A stretch of 64,000 bases of DNA from Streptomyces aureus (GCF_000725495.1 NZ_JNZD01000026.1:51235-115234); one strand, 5' to 3'; counted from the stretch's first letter, positions 26,260 through 35,517 are shown. Notes: generated from the letters alone by a model not told the origin. Made by a program: numbers and translations.

Positions 26260-26584
26260 CTTTATTCCGCCGCCCTATTCTCCAACGAATACCCGCGACA
26301 TTTATTCGGAATAGCTTCCCGCGTTCTCCTGCCCGCTTCACCGGTACCTAAACTCAAAGATTTCGCGAACGCCGAATGGCGCGATCCGGCGGAACCCTCA
26401 CACCTTCAACTACTGTGATGCACTCCACAACGCACCCCTTTTCTGCGGTATTTTCCGGGCAAAAGCACGCATAAACCTGTGGTCGCCGCCACTCCTTCAC
26501 GGGCGCGTGATAACACACCGACGCCCCATCCGTAACCCGGTCCGACGATGCAATCCGAACTTTCCGTCGGTAAATTCAATCCGC
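26260..26584 (+). promoter_or_regulatory. A/T-rich regulatory region upstream of ectA
   Basis: Base composition drops sharply compared with the rest of the window. TATTC/GAATA motifs occur at 26263-26267, 26276-26280, 26287-26291 and as the dyad TATTCgGAATA (26303-26313). A further stretch (26405-26480) has tactgtgatg, cccctttt and ggtattttcc. The ectoine operon is usually induced by salt and heat, and this region presumably holds its promoter and operator. I cannot assign the exact hexamers. Confidence 0.55.
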
Positions 26585-27124
26585 ATGACCGTCGCCCATG
26601 CAGACCTGTCAGCGGAATTCCTGGAAATGCCGGAGGGCCTTCGGATCGACCGTCCGGAGGTGGCCGACGGGGCCGCCCTCTGGCGTATCGCCAAGGACTC
26701 CCGGACCCTCGACCTGAACTCCTCCTACAGCTACCTGCTGTGGTGCCGTGACTTCGCCGGCACCTCGGCGGTGGCGCGCGACGCCGACGGACGGCCCGTC
26801 GGCTTCGTCACCGCGTACGTGCGCCCCGAGCGTCCACGGACCCTGCTCGTGTGGCAGGTCGCGGTCGACGACGCCCACCGCGGCCGCGGACTGGCCGCGC
26901 GCCTGCTCGACGGACTGACCGCGCGGGTGGCGGCCGAGCGCGGGCTGTCGGCCGTCGAGACCACCATCACCCCGGGCAACACCGCCTCCGAGCGCCTCTT
27001 CACGTCGTACGCACGGCGTCACGGGGCGGCCGTCGAGCGCGAGGTGCTGTTCGAGTCGGGCCAGTTCCCCGACGGACCGCACGACCCTGAAGTGCTGTAC
27101 CGCATCGGCCCGTTCACGGCCTGA
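26585..27124 (+). CDS. ectA: L-2,4-diaminobutyrate acetyltransferase EctA
   Basis: EctA acetylates diaminobutyrate at N-gamma in ectoine synthesis, using acetyl-CoA. The 179-residue GNAT protein has IDRPEVADGAALWRIAKDS, LDLNSSYSYLLWCRDFAGTS (substrate site, typical of EctA), the acetyl-CoA loop VDDAHRGRGLAARLLDGL, and TTITPGNTASERLFTSYARR. I use ATG 26585 (TVAHADLSAE). The frame is open 26 codons further upstream, but that part lies in the A/T-rich regulatory region and lacks family similarity. No good ribosome site precedes 26585, so the start is the least certain point. The next gene, ectB, follows after 79 bases. Confidence 0.92.
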   Translation: MTVAHADLSAEFLEMPEGLRIDRPEVADGAALWRIAKDSRTLDLNSSYSYLLWCRDFAGTSAVARDADGRPVGFVTAYVRPERPRTLLVWQVAVDDAHRGRGLAARLLDGLTARVAAERGLSAVETTITPGNTASERLFTSYARRHGAAVEREVLFESGQFPDGPHDPEVLYRIGPFTA

Positions 27125-27203
27125 GCCGACCGGGCCGACCCGACCGACCGGCCCCGACTCCCCTACTTCTCCCCTCCCCCCACGCTTCGAGGAGCGAATC
27201 GTC

Positions 27204-28475
27204 TTGACCATCACCCAGCCCGACCTCAGCGTCTTCGAGACCCTCGAGTCGGAGGTGCGCAGCTACTGCCGCAACTGGCCCACCGTCTTCGACCGGGCCC
27301 GGGGCAGCCGCATGTACGACGAGGACGGACACGAGTACCTCGACTTCTTCGCCGGCGCCGGATCGCTGAACTACGGGCACAACAACCCCGTGCTGAAACG
27401 GGCCCTGATCGACTACCTGGAGCGCGACGGCGTCACCCACGGCCTCGACATGTCGACGACCGCCAAGCGCGGTTTCCTGGAGGCCTTTCAGAACCTGGTG
27501 CTGCGGCCGCGCGACCTGCCGTACAAGGTCATGTTCCCGGGCCCGACCGGCACCAACGCGGTCGAGTCGGCGCTGAAACTGGCGCGGAAGGTGAAGGGGC
27601 GCGAGGCGATCGTGTCGTTCACCAACGCCTTCCACGGGATGTCGCTCGGCTCGCTCGCCGTGACCGGCAACGCCTTCAAGCGCGCGGGCGCCGGCATCCC
27701 GCTGGTGCACGGCACCCCGATGCCGTTCGACAACTACTTCGACGGCCAGGTCCCGGACTTCCTGTGGTTCGAACGGCTCCTGGAGGACCAGGGGTCCGGG
27801 CTCAACCAGCCCGCCGCGGTGATCGTCGAGACGGTGCAGGGCGAGGGCGGCATCAACGTCGCCCGGCCCGAGTGGCTGCGCGCCCTGGCCGACCTGTGCA
27901 CGCGCCGCGACATGCTCCTGATCGTCGACGACATCCAGATGGGCTGCGGCCGGACCGGGGCGTTCTTCTCCTTCGAGGAGGCGGGGATCGTCCCCGACAT
28001 CGTGACCGTGTCCAAGTCCATCAGCGGGTACGGGCTGCCGATGTCGCTGTGCCTGTTCAAGCCCGAACTGGACGTCTGGGAGCCGGGCGAGCACAACGGC
28101 ACCTTCCGCGGCAACAACCCGGCGTTCGTGACGGCCGCCGCCGCCCTGGAGGCCTACTGGACCGACGGGTCCGCGATGGAGAAGCAGACCCGGGCGCGTG
28201 GCGAGCAGATCGAGCAGGCGCTGATCTCCATCACCGAGGAGAACCTCGCCGACGTCAAGGAGTACCGGGGCCGTGGACTCGTCTGGGGGCTCGAGTTCAA
28301 GGACAAGGCCCGCGCGGGCCGGGTCGCCCGGCGCGCCTTCGAACTCGGGCTGCTCGTCGAGACGTCCGGACCGGAGAGCGAGGTGGTGAAACTGCTGCCC
28401 GCCCTGACCATCACCCCCGACGAACTCGACGAGGGACTGCGCACGTTGACCCGCGCGGTCTCCGAGACCGTCTGA
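27204..28475 (+). CDS. ectB: diaminobutyrate-2-oxoglutarate aminotransferase EctB
   Basis: EctB makes L-2,4-diaminobutyrate from aspartate semialdehyde and glutamate. The 423-residue class III aminotransferase has the start [99 protein letters not shown] and the PLP lysine in [12 protein letters not shown]. Length and motifs match EctB well. The start is TTG 27204, preceded by a clear gaggag ribosome site at 27189-27194. It is the second gene of the ect operon. A 146-base gap with agagacacgaga-type purine repeats separates it from ectC. Confidence 0.95.
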   Translation: MTITQPDLSVFETLESEVRSYCRNWPTVFDRARGSRMYDEDGHEYLDFFAGAGSLNYGHNNPVLKRALIDYLERDGVTHGLDMSTTAKRGFLEAFQNLVLRPRDLPYKVMFPGPTGTNAVESALKLARKVKGREAIVSFTNAFHGMSLGSLAVTGNAFKRAGAGIPLVHGTPMPFDNYFDGQVPDFLWFERLLEDQGSGLNQPAAVIVETVQGEGGINVARPEWLRALADLCTRRDMLLIVDDIQMGCGRTGAFFSFEEAGIVPDIVTVSKSISGYGLPMSLCLFKPELDVWEPGEHNGTFRGNNPAFVTAAAALEAYWTDGSAMEKQTRARGEQIEQALISITEENLADVKEYRGRGLVWGLEFKDKARAGRVARRAFELGLLVETSGPESEVVKLLPALTITPDELDEGLRTLTRAVSETV

Positions 28476-28621
28476 CAAGGACCCGGACGGCCCGCAGGAA
28501 CGGGCCCGGGCCTACAGCACCGCAGACCCGGGCACCGACACGGTCACGGGCACACGCGGTCCGGGCGCGAGCAGCACGCGAGACAGGCACGAGAGACACG
28601 AGAGAGAGGCATCGCACCACC

Positions 28622-29026
28622 GTGATAGTCCGTTCGTTCAAGGATCTCGAAGGCACCGACCGGCACGTGAAGGCGGCGACCGGCACCTGGGAGAGCAAGC
28701 GCATCGTCCTCGCCAAGGAGAAGGTCGGCTTCTCCCTGCACGAGACGATCCTCTACGCGGGCACGGAGACCCGGATGTGGTACGCGAACCACATCGAGGC
28801 CGTGCTCTGCGTGGAGGGCGAGGCCGAGCTCACCGACGAGGAGACCGGCGAGAAGCACTGGATCGCCCCCGGGACGATGTACCTGCTCAACGGCCACGAG
28901 CGCCACACCCTGCGCCCCAAGAGCGACTTCCGGTGCGTCTGCGTCTTCAACCCGCCCGTCACCGGACGGGAGGACCACGACGAGAACGGCGTCTACCCGC
29001 TGATCACCGAACCCGAGGAGGTGTGA
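28622..29026 (+). CDS. ectC: L-ectoine synthase EctC
   Basis: EctC cyclises N-gamma-acetyl-diaminobutyrate to ectoine. The 134-residue cupin begins [17 protein letters not shown] and has [56 protein letters not shown] and [24 protein letters not shown] (each piece present in that order). These include the Fe-binding Glu, Tyr and His positions of the family. The GTG start at 28622 has only a weak purine stretch before it, so translation may depend on the operon context. ectD follows after seven bases. Confidence 0.95.
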   Translation: MIVRSFKDLEGTDRHVKAATGTWESKRIVLAKEKVGFSLHETILYAGTETRMWYANHIEAVLCVEGEAELTDEETGEKHWIAPGTMYLLNGHERHTLRPKSDFRCVCVFNPPVTGREDHDENGVYPLITEPEEV

Positions 29027-29033
29027 CACACCG

Positions 29034-29921
29034 ATGACCACACTCACCGATCTGTACCCCAGCCGCGCCGCCACCGAAGTGGCCGTGCCCCGCCAGGACC
29101 CGGTCGTCTGGGGCGCCCCGGACGGCCCCGGCCCGATCTCGGTCCCCGATCTGCACGCCTACGAGCGCGACGGCTTCCTCCCCGTCGAACAGCTCATCGC
29201 CGACGACGAGGTCGCCGTGTACCGGCGGGAGCTGGAGCGGCTCGTCACCGATCCGGCGATCCGCGCCGACGAGCGCTCCGTCGTCGAGCCGAGAACGCAG
29301 GAGATCCGGTCCGTCTTCGAGGTGCACCGGATCAGCGAGGTCTTCGCCCGCCTGGTGCGCGACGAGCGCGTCGTCGGCCGGGCCCGGCAGATCCTCGGCT
29401 CGGACGTGTACGTCCACCAGTCGCGGATCAACGTGAAGCCCGGCTTCGGGGCGAGCGGCTTCTACTGGCACTCGGACTTCGAGACCTGGCACGCCGAGGA
29501 CGGTCTGCCGAACATGCGGACCGTGTCCGTCTCGATCGCGCTGACCGAGAACCTCGACACCAACGGCGGCCTCATGATCATGCCGGGGTCGCACCGGACG
29601 TTCCTCGGGTGCGCGGGGGCCACGCCGAAGGACAACTACAAGAAGTCGCTCCAGATGCAGGACGCCGGGACACCCTCGGACGAGGCGCTCACGGAGATGG
29701 CGACCCGGCACGGCATCAGGCTCTTCACGGGCAGGGCCGGTTCGGCGACCTGGTTCGACTGCAACTGCATGCACGGCTCGGGGGACAACATCACCCCGTT
29801 CCCGCGCAGCAACGTCTTCATCGTGTTCAACAGCGTGGAGAACACCGCGGTGGAGCCGTTCGCGGCACCCGTGCGCAGGCCGGAGTTCATCGGGGCGCGG
29901 GACTTCACACCGGTCCGCTGA
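29034..29921 (+). CDS. ectD: ectoine 5-hydroxylase EctD (ThpD)
   Basis: EctD hydroxylates ectoine to (4S,5S)-5-hydroxyectoine with 2-oxoglutarate, O2 and Fe(II). The 295-residue protein shows the EctD signature region beginning at HQSRINVKPGFGASGFYWHSDF. Its HxD iron ligands are in WHSDFETWH, and the distal His is in CNCMHGSGDNITPFPRSN. AGTPSDEALTEM and FNSVENTAVEPFAAPVRRPEF are also typical. The ATG has a gaggag-like ribosome site (29013-29022). Presence of EctD predicts a mixture of ectoine and hydroxyectoine. The operon ends at the strong hairpin 29932-29972. Confidence 0.95.
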   Translation: MTTLTDLYPSRAATEVAVPRQDPVVWGAPDGPGPISVPDLHAYERDGFLPVEQLIADDEVAVYRRELERLVTDPAIRADERSVVEPRTQEIRSVFEVHRISEVFARLVRDERVVGRARQILGSDVYVHQSRINVKPGFGASGFYWHSDFETWHAEDGLPNMRTVSVSIALTENLDTNGGLMIMPGSHRTFLGCAGATPKDNYKKSLQMQDAGTPSDEALTEMATRHGIRLFTGRAGSATWFDCNCMHGSGDNITPFPRSNVFIVFNSVENTAVEPFAAPVRRPEFIGARDFTPVR

Positions 29922-29931
29922 CGTCCCGTCC

Positions 29932-29972
29932 CACGGGGTGCCCGCCGTCCGTCCGACGGCGGGCACCCCGTG
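29932..29972. terminator. bidirectional terminator between ectD and the convergent aminotransferase gene
   Basis: Two 18-base arms (29932-29949 and 29955-29972) are perfectly complementary around a five-base loop. It lies ten bases after the ectD stop and 13 bases from the stop of the gene on the other strand, so it can serve both. Confidence 0.85.
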
Positions 29973-29985
29973 GTGCCGCGGGCGC

Positions 29986-31035
29986 TCAGCCGGGCACCGC
30001 GTCGAGCAGCCGGTCCACGTCGTCCTCGGTGTTGTAGAGGTGGAAGGCCGCCCGCAGCCGGCCGGCGCGGTCGGAGACCTCGACCCCAGCCCGGCTCAAC
30101 TCCGCCTGGAGACCCCCGAGTCCGGGCACGGAGACGATCGCGGAGCCGGGCGCGGGAACCGGTTCGTGGCCTCGCCGGAGCAGCCCGTCGCGAAAGCGCG
30201 CGGCGAGGGCGAGGTCATGGGCGTGCACCCGGTCCACGCCCAGTTCCTCCACGAGTTCGAGCGAGTGGCGGGCGCCCGCGTAGGCGAACAGACCGGGGCT
30301 CTCGTCGAACCGCCGCGCCGAGCGGGCGAGTCGGTCGACGGGTCCGTAGCAGCTCTCCCAGGGGGACTCGCCCGCGGCCCAGCCGGCGAAAACCGGTGTC
30401 AGTCCGCCCAGGTCCTCCGGGACCACCAGGAAGGCCACCCCGCGCGGGCAGACGAGCCACTTGAAGGCGACGGTGGCGACGAAGTCGAAGGCGTCCGCGC
30501 GCACGGGCAGCCAGCCGGCGGCCTGGGACACGTCGACGTACGTACGGGCCCCGTGCTCCCGCGCGGCCTCCCCGATCGCCTCCAGGCAGGCGATCCGGCC
30601 GTCGGCGGACTGGGCGGCGCTCACCGCGACGAGCGCGGTGCCCGGACGCACGGACTCGGCGATCCGCTCCAGCGGTACGGCGCGGACCTTGAGGTCGCCA
30701 CGGACGTGGAAGGGGTTCACGACCGAGCTGAAGTCCGCCTCGGCGGTGAGGACTTCGGCGCCCGACGGCAGCGAGGCGGCGATCAGCCCGCTGAACACGG
30801 CGACCGAGCCCCCGGTCGCCACCCGGCGGTCGGGCACCCCGACGAGGCGGGCGAACGACGAGCGGGCCGCCTCGACGTCCGCGAACATGTCGGAGGGCTG
30901 CCCGGCGGCCACCGACTCCACGGCGAGACGCATGGCGGTCACGGTGCGGGCCGGCAGCAGGCCGGTGCTCGCGGTGTTCAGATAGGTGTTCTTCGGGGCG
31001 AACTCGGCACGGACGAGAGTCTCGAAGGTCTCCAT
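29986..31035 (-). CDS. class V PLP-dependent aminotransferase/cysteine desulfurase-like protein
   Basis: A 349-residue class V enzyme. It begins ETFETLVRAEFAPKNTYLNTASTGLLPART, in pieces YLNTASTGLLP. It also has EADFSSVVNPFH, VSAAQSADGRI, YVDVSQAAGWLPV and the PLP lysine in VATVAFKWLVCPRGVAF. A Cys next to the lysine segment is not the mobile-loop Cys of desulfurases, so an aminotransferase, lyase or epimerase role is more likely than sulfur transfer. The substrate is not readable. I chose ATG 31035. The frame is open 12 codons further up without a better ribosome site. It is convergent with ectD. Confidence 0.8.
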   Translation of the reverse strand: METFETLVRAEFAPKNTYLNTASTGLLPARTVTAMRLAVESVAAGQPSDMFADVEAARSSFARLVGVPDRRVATGGSVAVFSGLIAASLPSGAEVLTAEADFSSVVNPFHVRGDLKVRAVPLERIAESVRPGTALVAVSAAQSADGRIACLEAIGEAAREHGARTYVDVSQAAGWLPVRADAFDFVATVAFKWLVCPRGVAFLVVPEDLGGLTPVFAGWAAGESPWESCYGPVDRLARSARRFDESPGLFAYAGARHSLELVEELGVDRVHAHDLALAARFRDGLLRRGHEPVPAPGSAIVSVPGLGGLQAELSRAGVEVSDRAGRLRAAFHLYNTEDDVDRLLDAVPG

Positions 31036-31160
31036 GGGACCACTGTGGGCCCGGACGGTGCCCAAGTCCATCGCGAGGCTTTACCGGGTTTCCCCAAGCG
31101 ATGCTTATGCATGGGCCCCGACCTGCGGTTTCCCGCGCCGGGGCCCTGTTCCGGCGCCGC

Positions 31161-31874
31161 TCAGCCCTGGGGGACGGCGCAGCCGTCCGGACCACAGGCC
31201 TCGGCGTTCCCGTCCTGGACCAGCGTGAGCTGGGGACGCGCGCCCCATGCCTGGGCCAGCGCCTGGGCGAAGACCTCGGCGGGCTGCGCTCCGGAGACGC
31301 CGTAGGTGCGGTCCAGGACGAAGAAGGGGACGCCGTTGGCGCCCAGCTCGGCGGCCTCGCGCTCGTCGGCGCGGACGTCGTCGGCGTAGGCGGCCGGGTC
31401 GGCCAGCACCGCGCGGGCCTCCTCGGCGTCGAGCCCGGCGGCGGCGGCGAGCTCCACGAGCCGCTCGTCGTCGCCGAAGACGGTCTCCTCCTCGGCGAAG
31501 TTCGCCTTGTAGAAGAGGCCGATCAGCTCGTCCTGGAGGCCGCGCGCCTTGGCCAGGTGCAGCAGCCGGTGCATGTCGAAGGTGTTGCCGTGGTCGCGGT
31601 CCCGGGTGCGGTAGGCGAGGCCCTCCGCGGCGGCCTGGGTGCCGAGGTTCTCCTCGCCCGCCTGGGCCTGCGCCGCGCTCATCCCGTACTTCTTGGTGAG
31701 CATCGTGATCACGGGCTGGACGTCGCCCTTGGCGCGGCCGGGGTCCAGCTCGAAGGAGCGGTGCACGACCTCGACCTCGTCACGGTGCGGGAAGGCGTCG
31801 AGCGCCTTCTCGAAACGGGCCTCCCCGACGTAGCACCAGGGGCAGGCTATGTCGGACCAGATCTCGACGCGCAT
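31161..31874 (-). CDS. DsbA/FrnE-family oxidoreductase
   Basis: A 237-residue cytoplasmic thioredoxin-fold protein of the FrnE type. The active site CPWCYVGEARFE begins at Cys11, followed by HRSFELDPG, the helical insertion with the NTFDMHRLLHLAKARG signature, and the GVPFFVLDRTYGVSGAQPAEVF cis-Pro region. FrnE proteins act as disulfide isomerase-like enzymes and are named from polyketide clusters, though most, like this one, lie outside such clusters. There are two extra Cys near the C-terminus (EACGPDGCAVPQG), which could be a second redox or metal pair. No signal peptide. It stands alone on the minus strand. Confidence 0.88.
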   Translation of the reverse strand: MRVEIWSDIACPWCYVGEARFEKALDAFPHRDEVEVVHRSFELDPGRAKGDVQPVITMLTKKYGMSAAQAQAGEENLGTQAAAEGLAYRTRDRDHGNTFDMHRLLHLAKARGLQDELIGLFYKANFAEEETVFGDDERLVELAAAAGLDAEEARAVLADPAAYADDVRADEREAAELGANGVPFFVLDRTYGVSGAQPAEVFAQALAQAWGARPQLTLVQDGNAEACGPDGCAVPQG

Positions 31875-31952
31875 TCTTCGGCTCTCTCCAGGTCGTGCGG
31901 ATACGGGACACCCTCCGGGGACGTCGTTAGGTGAACATTCAAGCGGCTCGGG

Positions 31953-32504
31953 TCATTCCCGGGGCGTGCCCGGACGCTCCTGCGCGCCGCCGTTCCCGTC
32001 CGCGCGCCGGGCCACGGCGTACCGCAGGTAGAGGTGGTGGTCGCCCTCCTCGGGCGGGTTGTCCGGGTCGGGGACCCAGCCCTGGCGGGCGTAGAAGGCC
32101 TGCGCGCGCAGGTTGTCGGTGTGCACGTCCAGCGTCGCCGTGCGCTTCCCGTCCGCCTGCCACTCCTCCACGCAGGCCGCGTGCAGGGCCCCGCCGATGC
32201 CCGCGCGCCAGCGGTCGGGGTCGACGTGGAACTGGAACAGCTTGACCGTGTCGGCGCTCATTCCCTCGTCGGTGCGGAACGAGGCGATGCCGACGATCCG
32301 GCCCTGGGCGACGGCGCACAGCACGTGTCCGTCGGGGCGGGCGATGGAGCCGCGCCACGCCTCGGTCCAGTCGGCGTCGCCCGCCGGGACGCCGTCCGGG
32401 TAGTACGTCGAACGGGCCCGGAAGTGCAGATCGGCGATGGTCTCGGCCTCGGCGGGCAGGGCGGTGCGGATCACCAGCGCGCCGGTCACACGTTCACTGA
32501 TCAT
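31953..32504 (-). CDS. GNAT-family N-acetyltransferase
   Basis: A 183-residue acetyltransferase. The core runs from VIRTALPAEAETIADLHF to LRAQAFYARQGWVPD. The acetyl-CoA loop is FHVDPDRWRAGIGGALH, with TLDVHTDNLRAQAFYARQGW as the final helix-strand. The C-terminal 20 residues are polar and probably disordered. Its substrate is unknown. The ATG at 32504 overlaps the stop of the GlxA-type regulator by four bases, so the two are cotranscribed and probably functionally linked. The last third of the regulator frame should not be merged with this gene. Confidence 0.85.
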   Translation of the reverse strand: MISERVTGALVIRTALPAEAETIADLHFRARSTYYPDGVPAGDADWTEAWRGSIARPDGHVLCAVAQGRIVGIASFRTDEGMSADTVKLFQFHVDPDRWRAGIGGALHAACVEEWQADGKRTATLDVHTDNLRAQAFYARQGWVPDPDNPPEEGDHHLYLRYAVARRADGNGGAQERPGTPRE

Positions 32505-33496
32505 GCAACGGAGGACGTCACCGTTCCGGTCGCGGTTCCGTGCCGGCCGAACTGGGCCCGGTAGGCGCTCGGGGTGAGCCCGGTCCTGCGCACCACGTGG
32601 ACGCGCAGCGAGTCGGCGGTGCCGAGTCCGCAGGCGGCGGCCACCCGGTCCATCGGCAGGGTCGTGGTCTCCAGGAGTTCCCTGGCCCGTTCGACGCGCT
32701 GGTGGAGCAGCCACTGCAACGGGCTGACCCCGCTCTCGGCGTGGAACCGGCGGGTGAGGGTGCGCACGCTGACGCCCGCGTGCCGGGCCAGGTCGGCGAG
32801 GGTGAGCGGCCTGTCGAGGTGGCGCATGGCCCAGCCCCGGGTGTCGGCACAGGCGTCGCCGCGCTCCGGGGGCAGCGGGGTGTGGGTGAACTGGGTCTGG
32901 CCGCCGGGCCGCACGGGGGCGACCAGGGCGCCGCGGGCGACCTCGTTGGCGACGGCGGCGCCGTAGTCGGTGCGGATGACGTGCAGGCACAGGTCGATGC
33001 CGGCGGCGTAGCCGGAGGAGGTGAGGAACGGCCCGTCCTGGACGTAGAGCACGTCCCCGCGCAGGTCGACCTGCGGGTAACGCCTGCGCATCTCGTCGGC
33101 GTGGGCCCAGTACGTGGTGGCCCGGCGGCCCTGGAGCAGGCCCGCCTCGGCGAGCTGGAAGGCGCCGGTGCAGATGGACGCCACGCGCTTGCCGGCGGCG
33201 GCCGCCTCGCGGACGGCCGCCACGATCCGCGGGTCCGGCTCGAACGGCGCACCGGTGCCGGCGACGACCACCGTGTCCGCCTCCCGTACGGCCTCCAGAC
33301 CGTGGGGGACGTACAGGTCCAGTCCGCCGGTCGTGGGCAGGGGTCCCGGTTCGGCCGTGCAGACGACCACCTCGTAGCCGGGCCGGCCGTCCACCTCGAC
33401 CTTGCCGAACAGCATCTCCGGCATCGCGAGGTTGAACAGCGCGACCGGGGACGGGGCGATGACGGCGACGCGGTGCGGGGCGGGACGGTCGGGCAT
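32501..33496 (-). CDS. GlxA-type transcriptional regulator (DJ-1/PfpI domain plus AraC HTH)
   Basis: A 331-residue regulator. Residues 9-180 are a DJ-1/PfpI-like amidotransferase domain with the elbow motif ASICTGAFQLAEAG and YVQDGPFLTSSGYAAGIDLCLH. Residues 215-320 are an AraC-type double helix-turn-helix with LTLADLARHAGVSVRTLTRRFH and MDRVAAACGLGTADSLRVHVVRRTG-like recognition helices. Such proteins usually sense a small molecule and act on a neighbouring gene. It is divergent from an MFS exporter with 70 bases between the starts, which makes that exporter the obvious target, and it heads a two-gene unit with the GNAT enzyme. Confidence 0.9.
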   Translation of the reverse strand: MPDRPAPHRVAVIAPSPVALFNLAMPEMLFGKVEVDGRPGYEVVVCTAEPGPLPTTGGLDLYVPHGLEAVREADTVVVAGTGAPFEPDPRIVAAVREAAAAGKRVASICTGAFQLAEAGLLQGRRATTYWAHADEMRRRYPQVDLRGDVLYVQDGPFLTSSGYAAGIDLCLHVIRTDYGAAVANEVARGALVAPVRPGGQTQFTHTPLPPERGDACADTRGWAMRHLDRPLTLADLARHAGVSVRTLTRRFHAESGVSPLQWLLHQRVERARELLETTTLPMDRVAAACGLGTADSLRVHVVRRTGLTPSAYRAQFGRHGTATGTVTSSVA

Positions 33497-33566
33497 GGCC
33501 AGAACCTCCGGACGTATGGCATTCAGGCCACTACTGTACGGAGCCGGCTGTCACCAGCATGGGGAC

Positions 33567-34949
33567 ATGCCGACGAACCAGATCTCCAGAGCTCCTGAAC
33601 CCGGCCTCGGACGGCGGGACTTGGAGCCCGGGAAGCCCGCGCTCACCCTCGCCGCCGCCCTGCTCGGCTTCGCGCTGACCTGTCTCGACGCGTCGGTGGT
33701 GAACGTGGCCCTGCCCGCGATCGGCTCCGCGTTCGGCGCCGGGATGTCGGGCCTGCAGTGGGTGGTGGACGCCTACACCCTGGCCTTCGCCGCGCTGATG
33801 CTGTCCACCGGGGCCTTCTCGGACCGGGCCGGGGCGAGCCGGGCGTACGCGCTGGGGACCGCGCTGTTCACGCTCGCCTCGGCGGCCTGCGGGCTGGCTC
33901 CGGACCTGCCGGCGCTGATCGGCGCCCGGGTGGCGCAGGGCGTGGCGGCGGCGGTCGTGCTCCCGGCCTCGCTGGCGCTGGTGCGCCAGGCGTACCCCGA
34001 GCCGGCGCGGCGGGCCCGGGCTGTGGCGGCCTGGGCGGCGGGCGGTTCGCTGGCCGTGGCGCTCGGTCCCGTGGCGGGCGGCGCGCTGACCACGGCCTGG
34101 GGCTGGCGCGGTGTCTTCTTCGTCAATCTGCCGGTGGGCGCGGCGATCCTCGTGCTGCTCGTGCGGGCCCCGCGCTCCCGGCCCCGGCCGGCCCCGCTGG
34201 ATCTGCCCGGCCAGCTGGCGGCTGTGGTGGCCCTCGCGGCGCTGACGTTCGCGGTGATCGAGGGCGGGGCGGCGGGCGGTGCCGCGGCCGTGGTGGCCGT
34301 CGTCGCGGTGGCCGCGTTCCTGTGGATCGAGAAGCGGCAGCCGCATCCGGTGGTGCCGCTCGGTCTGTTCCGCGACCGGACGGTGGCCACGGCGGTCGCC
34401 GTCGGCTCGGCCGTCAGCGTGGCCTTCTACAGCGTGGTGTTCGTCTTCTCGCTCTTCTTCCAGGAGGTCCAGCACCGCTCCGCGCTGGGCGCCGGGCTGC
34501 TGTTCCTCCCGATGACGGGTCTGATCGCGGTGACGAACGTGGTGGCGGGCAAGCTCACCGAACGCCACGGGCCGCGGCTGCCGATGCTGGTGGGGCAGCC
34601 GGTGGCCGTCGCCGGGCTGCTCGGGCTCCTGTGCGTCGACGCCCGCACTCCCCCGGCGCTGGTCGCGCTGCTGCTGGTCCCGCTGGCGCTGGGGTGCGCG
34701 CTGACGGTGCCGCCGCTCACCGCCGCGATGATGGACGCCGTGCCCGCCGAACGGGCGGGGCTGGCGGCCGGGGTGCTCAACTCCGCCCGGCAGGTGTCCG
34801 GGGGCCTCGGGATCGCGGTGTTCGGGGCGCTGGTCGCGGGCGGGTTCGAGGCCGGGATGCGGCTGAGCCTGGCCGCCGCGGCGGCCCTGCTCACGGTGAC
34901 GTCCGCCCTCAGTGTCCGTCTCTCAGGTCGCTCGGCCAGGCGGGCCTGA
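33567..34949 (+). CDS. MFS transporter, DHA2 (EmrB/QacA) family
   Basis: A 460-residue exporter with about 14 predicted helices. Family motifs are LDASVVNVALPAIGSAFG (motif D1), WVVDAYTLAFAALMLSTGAFSDRAG (motif A region, shown in pieces WVVDAYTLAFAALM and GAFSDRAGASRAY), and PVAGGALTTAWGWRGVFFVN (motif C). These transporters use the proton gradient to expel drugs or other small compounds. ATG 33567 follows ggggac and is the only start that leaves the divergent promoter free. It is divergently transcribed from the GlxA-type regulator. Its 3' end overlaps the convergent DUF1349 gene by 41 bases. Confidence 0.9.
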   Translation: MPTNQISRAPEPGLGRRDLEPGKPALTLAAALLGFALTCLDASVVNVALPAIGSAFGAGMSGLQWVVDAYTLAFAALMLSTGAFSDRAGASRAYALGTALFTLASAACGLAPDLPALIGARVAQGVAAAVVLPASLALVRQAYPEPARRARAVAAWAAGGSLAVALGPVAGGALTTAWGWRGVFFVNLPVGAAILVLLVRAPRSRPRPAPLDLPGQLAAVVALAALTFAVIEGGAAGGAAAVVAVVAVAAFLWIEKRQPHPVVPLGLFRDRTVATAVAVGSAVSVAFYSVVFVFSLFFQEVQHRSALGAGLLFLPMTGLIAVTNVVAGKLTERHGPRLPMLVGQPVAVAGLLGLLCVDARTPPALVALLLVPLALGCALTVPPLTAAMMDAVPAERAGLAAGVLNSARQVSGGLGIAVFGALVAGGFEAGMRLSLAAAAALLTVTSALSVRLSGRSARRA

Positions 34950-35517
34950 ATTCGATGTGGTCGTAGGTGACCACGCAGCCCTCGCCCATCGGCGACTGGG
35001 TCATGAACCCGACCAGCGCCGCGCCCGTCTCCTTCTCCCCGCCCAGCGTGAACAGCCGCACGAAGGTCCACCGCTCGCCGTCGCGGGAGGCGTGGAAGGC
35101 GAAGGCACGGCCCGTGCGGCTCACCCGCAGCCAGACGGAACTGCCTTCCACGGTGAAGGAGTTGGCGTCGTCGGAGTGTTCCCGGGTGACCACCGTGCAG
35201 ACGGTCGGCACGTCCGGGGAGTACTCCAGGCACAGCTTCGCCCAGGCCCGCTCCGCCACATGGACGTAGAGCACGCCCGCGTCGAAGGCCGCCCCGAAGC
35301 CGACGGTCACGCGGGCGATCAGCTGGAAGTCGCCCTCCGGCGAGCCCAGCAGCCGCGGTGCGTCGGAGGCCGGGTCGAGCCCCTCGCCGGTGGGCGGCAC
35401 GAAGCGGTCCTGCCGGGGCCCGGCCCAGCCGGTGAGCACGCCGTCCTCGTACGACCAGTTCCCGTCGGGGCCGTACGTGCGGAAGGAGAAGGGGAGTTCG
35501 GGGAGCGTGACGTCCAT
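34909..35517 (-). CDS. DUF1349 domain protein (concanavalin-like fold)
   Basis: A 202-residue protein with no signal peptide or membrane segment, matching the DUF1349 family: LPFSFRTYGPDGNWSYEDG at the start, then FQLIARVTVGFGAAFDAGVLYVH and WAKLCLEYSPDVPTVCTVVTRE (each piece in order), SVWLRVSRTGRAFAFHASRDGERW, and a final MTQSPMGEGCVVTYDHIEF. The fold is a beta-sandwich related to glycan-binding and glycosidase accessory domains. The biochemical role is unknown. Its end overlaps the convergent MFS gene by 41 bases (34909-34949), an unusual but intact arrangement. The start is ATG 35517. Confidence 0.85.
   Translation of the reverse strand: MDVTLPELPFSFRTYGPDGNWSYEDGVLTGWAGPRQDRFVPPTGEGLDPASDAPRLLGSPEGDFQLIARVTVGFGAAFDAGVLYVHVAERAWAKLCLEYSPDVPTVCTVVTREHSDDANSFTVEGSSVWLRVSRTGRAFAFHASRDGERWTFVRLFTLGGEKETGAALVGFMTQSPMGEGCVVTYDHIEFRPAWPSDLRDGH

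Noticed and set aside
25844..26314. 156-codon plus-strand frame after the class V aminotransferase gene
   Set aside because: It covers the degenerate 33-34 bp repeats, begins inside the terminator palindrome, and has no ribosome site or family.
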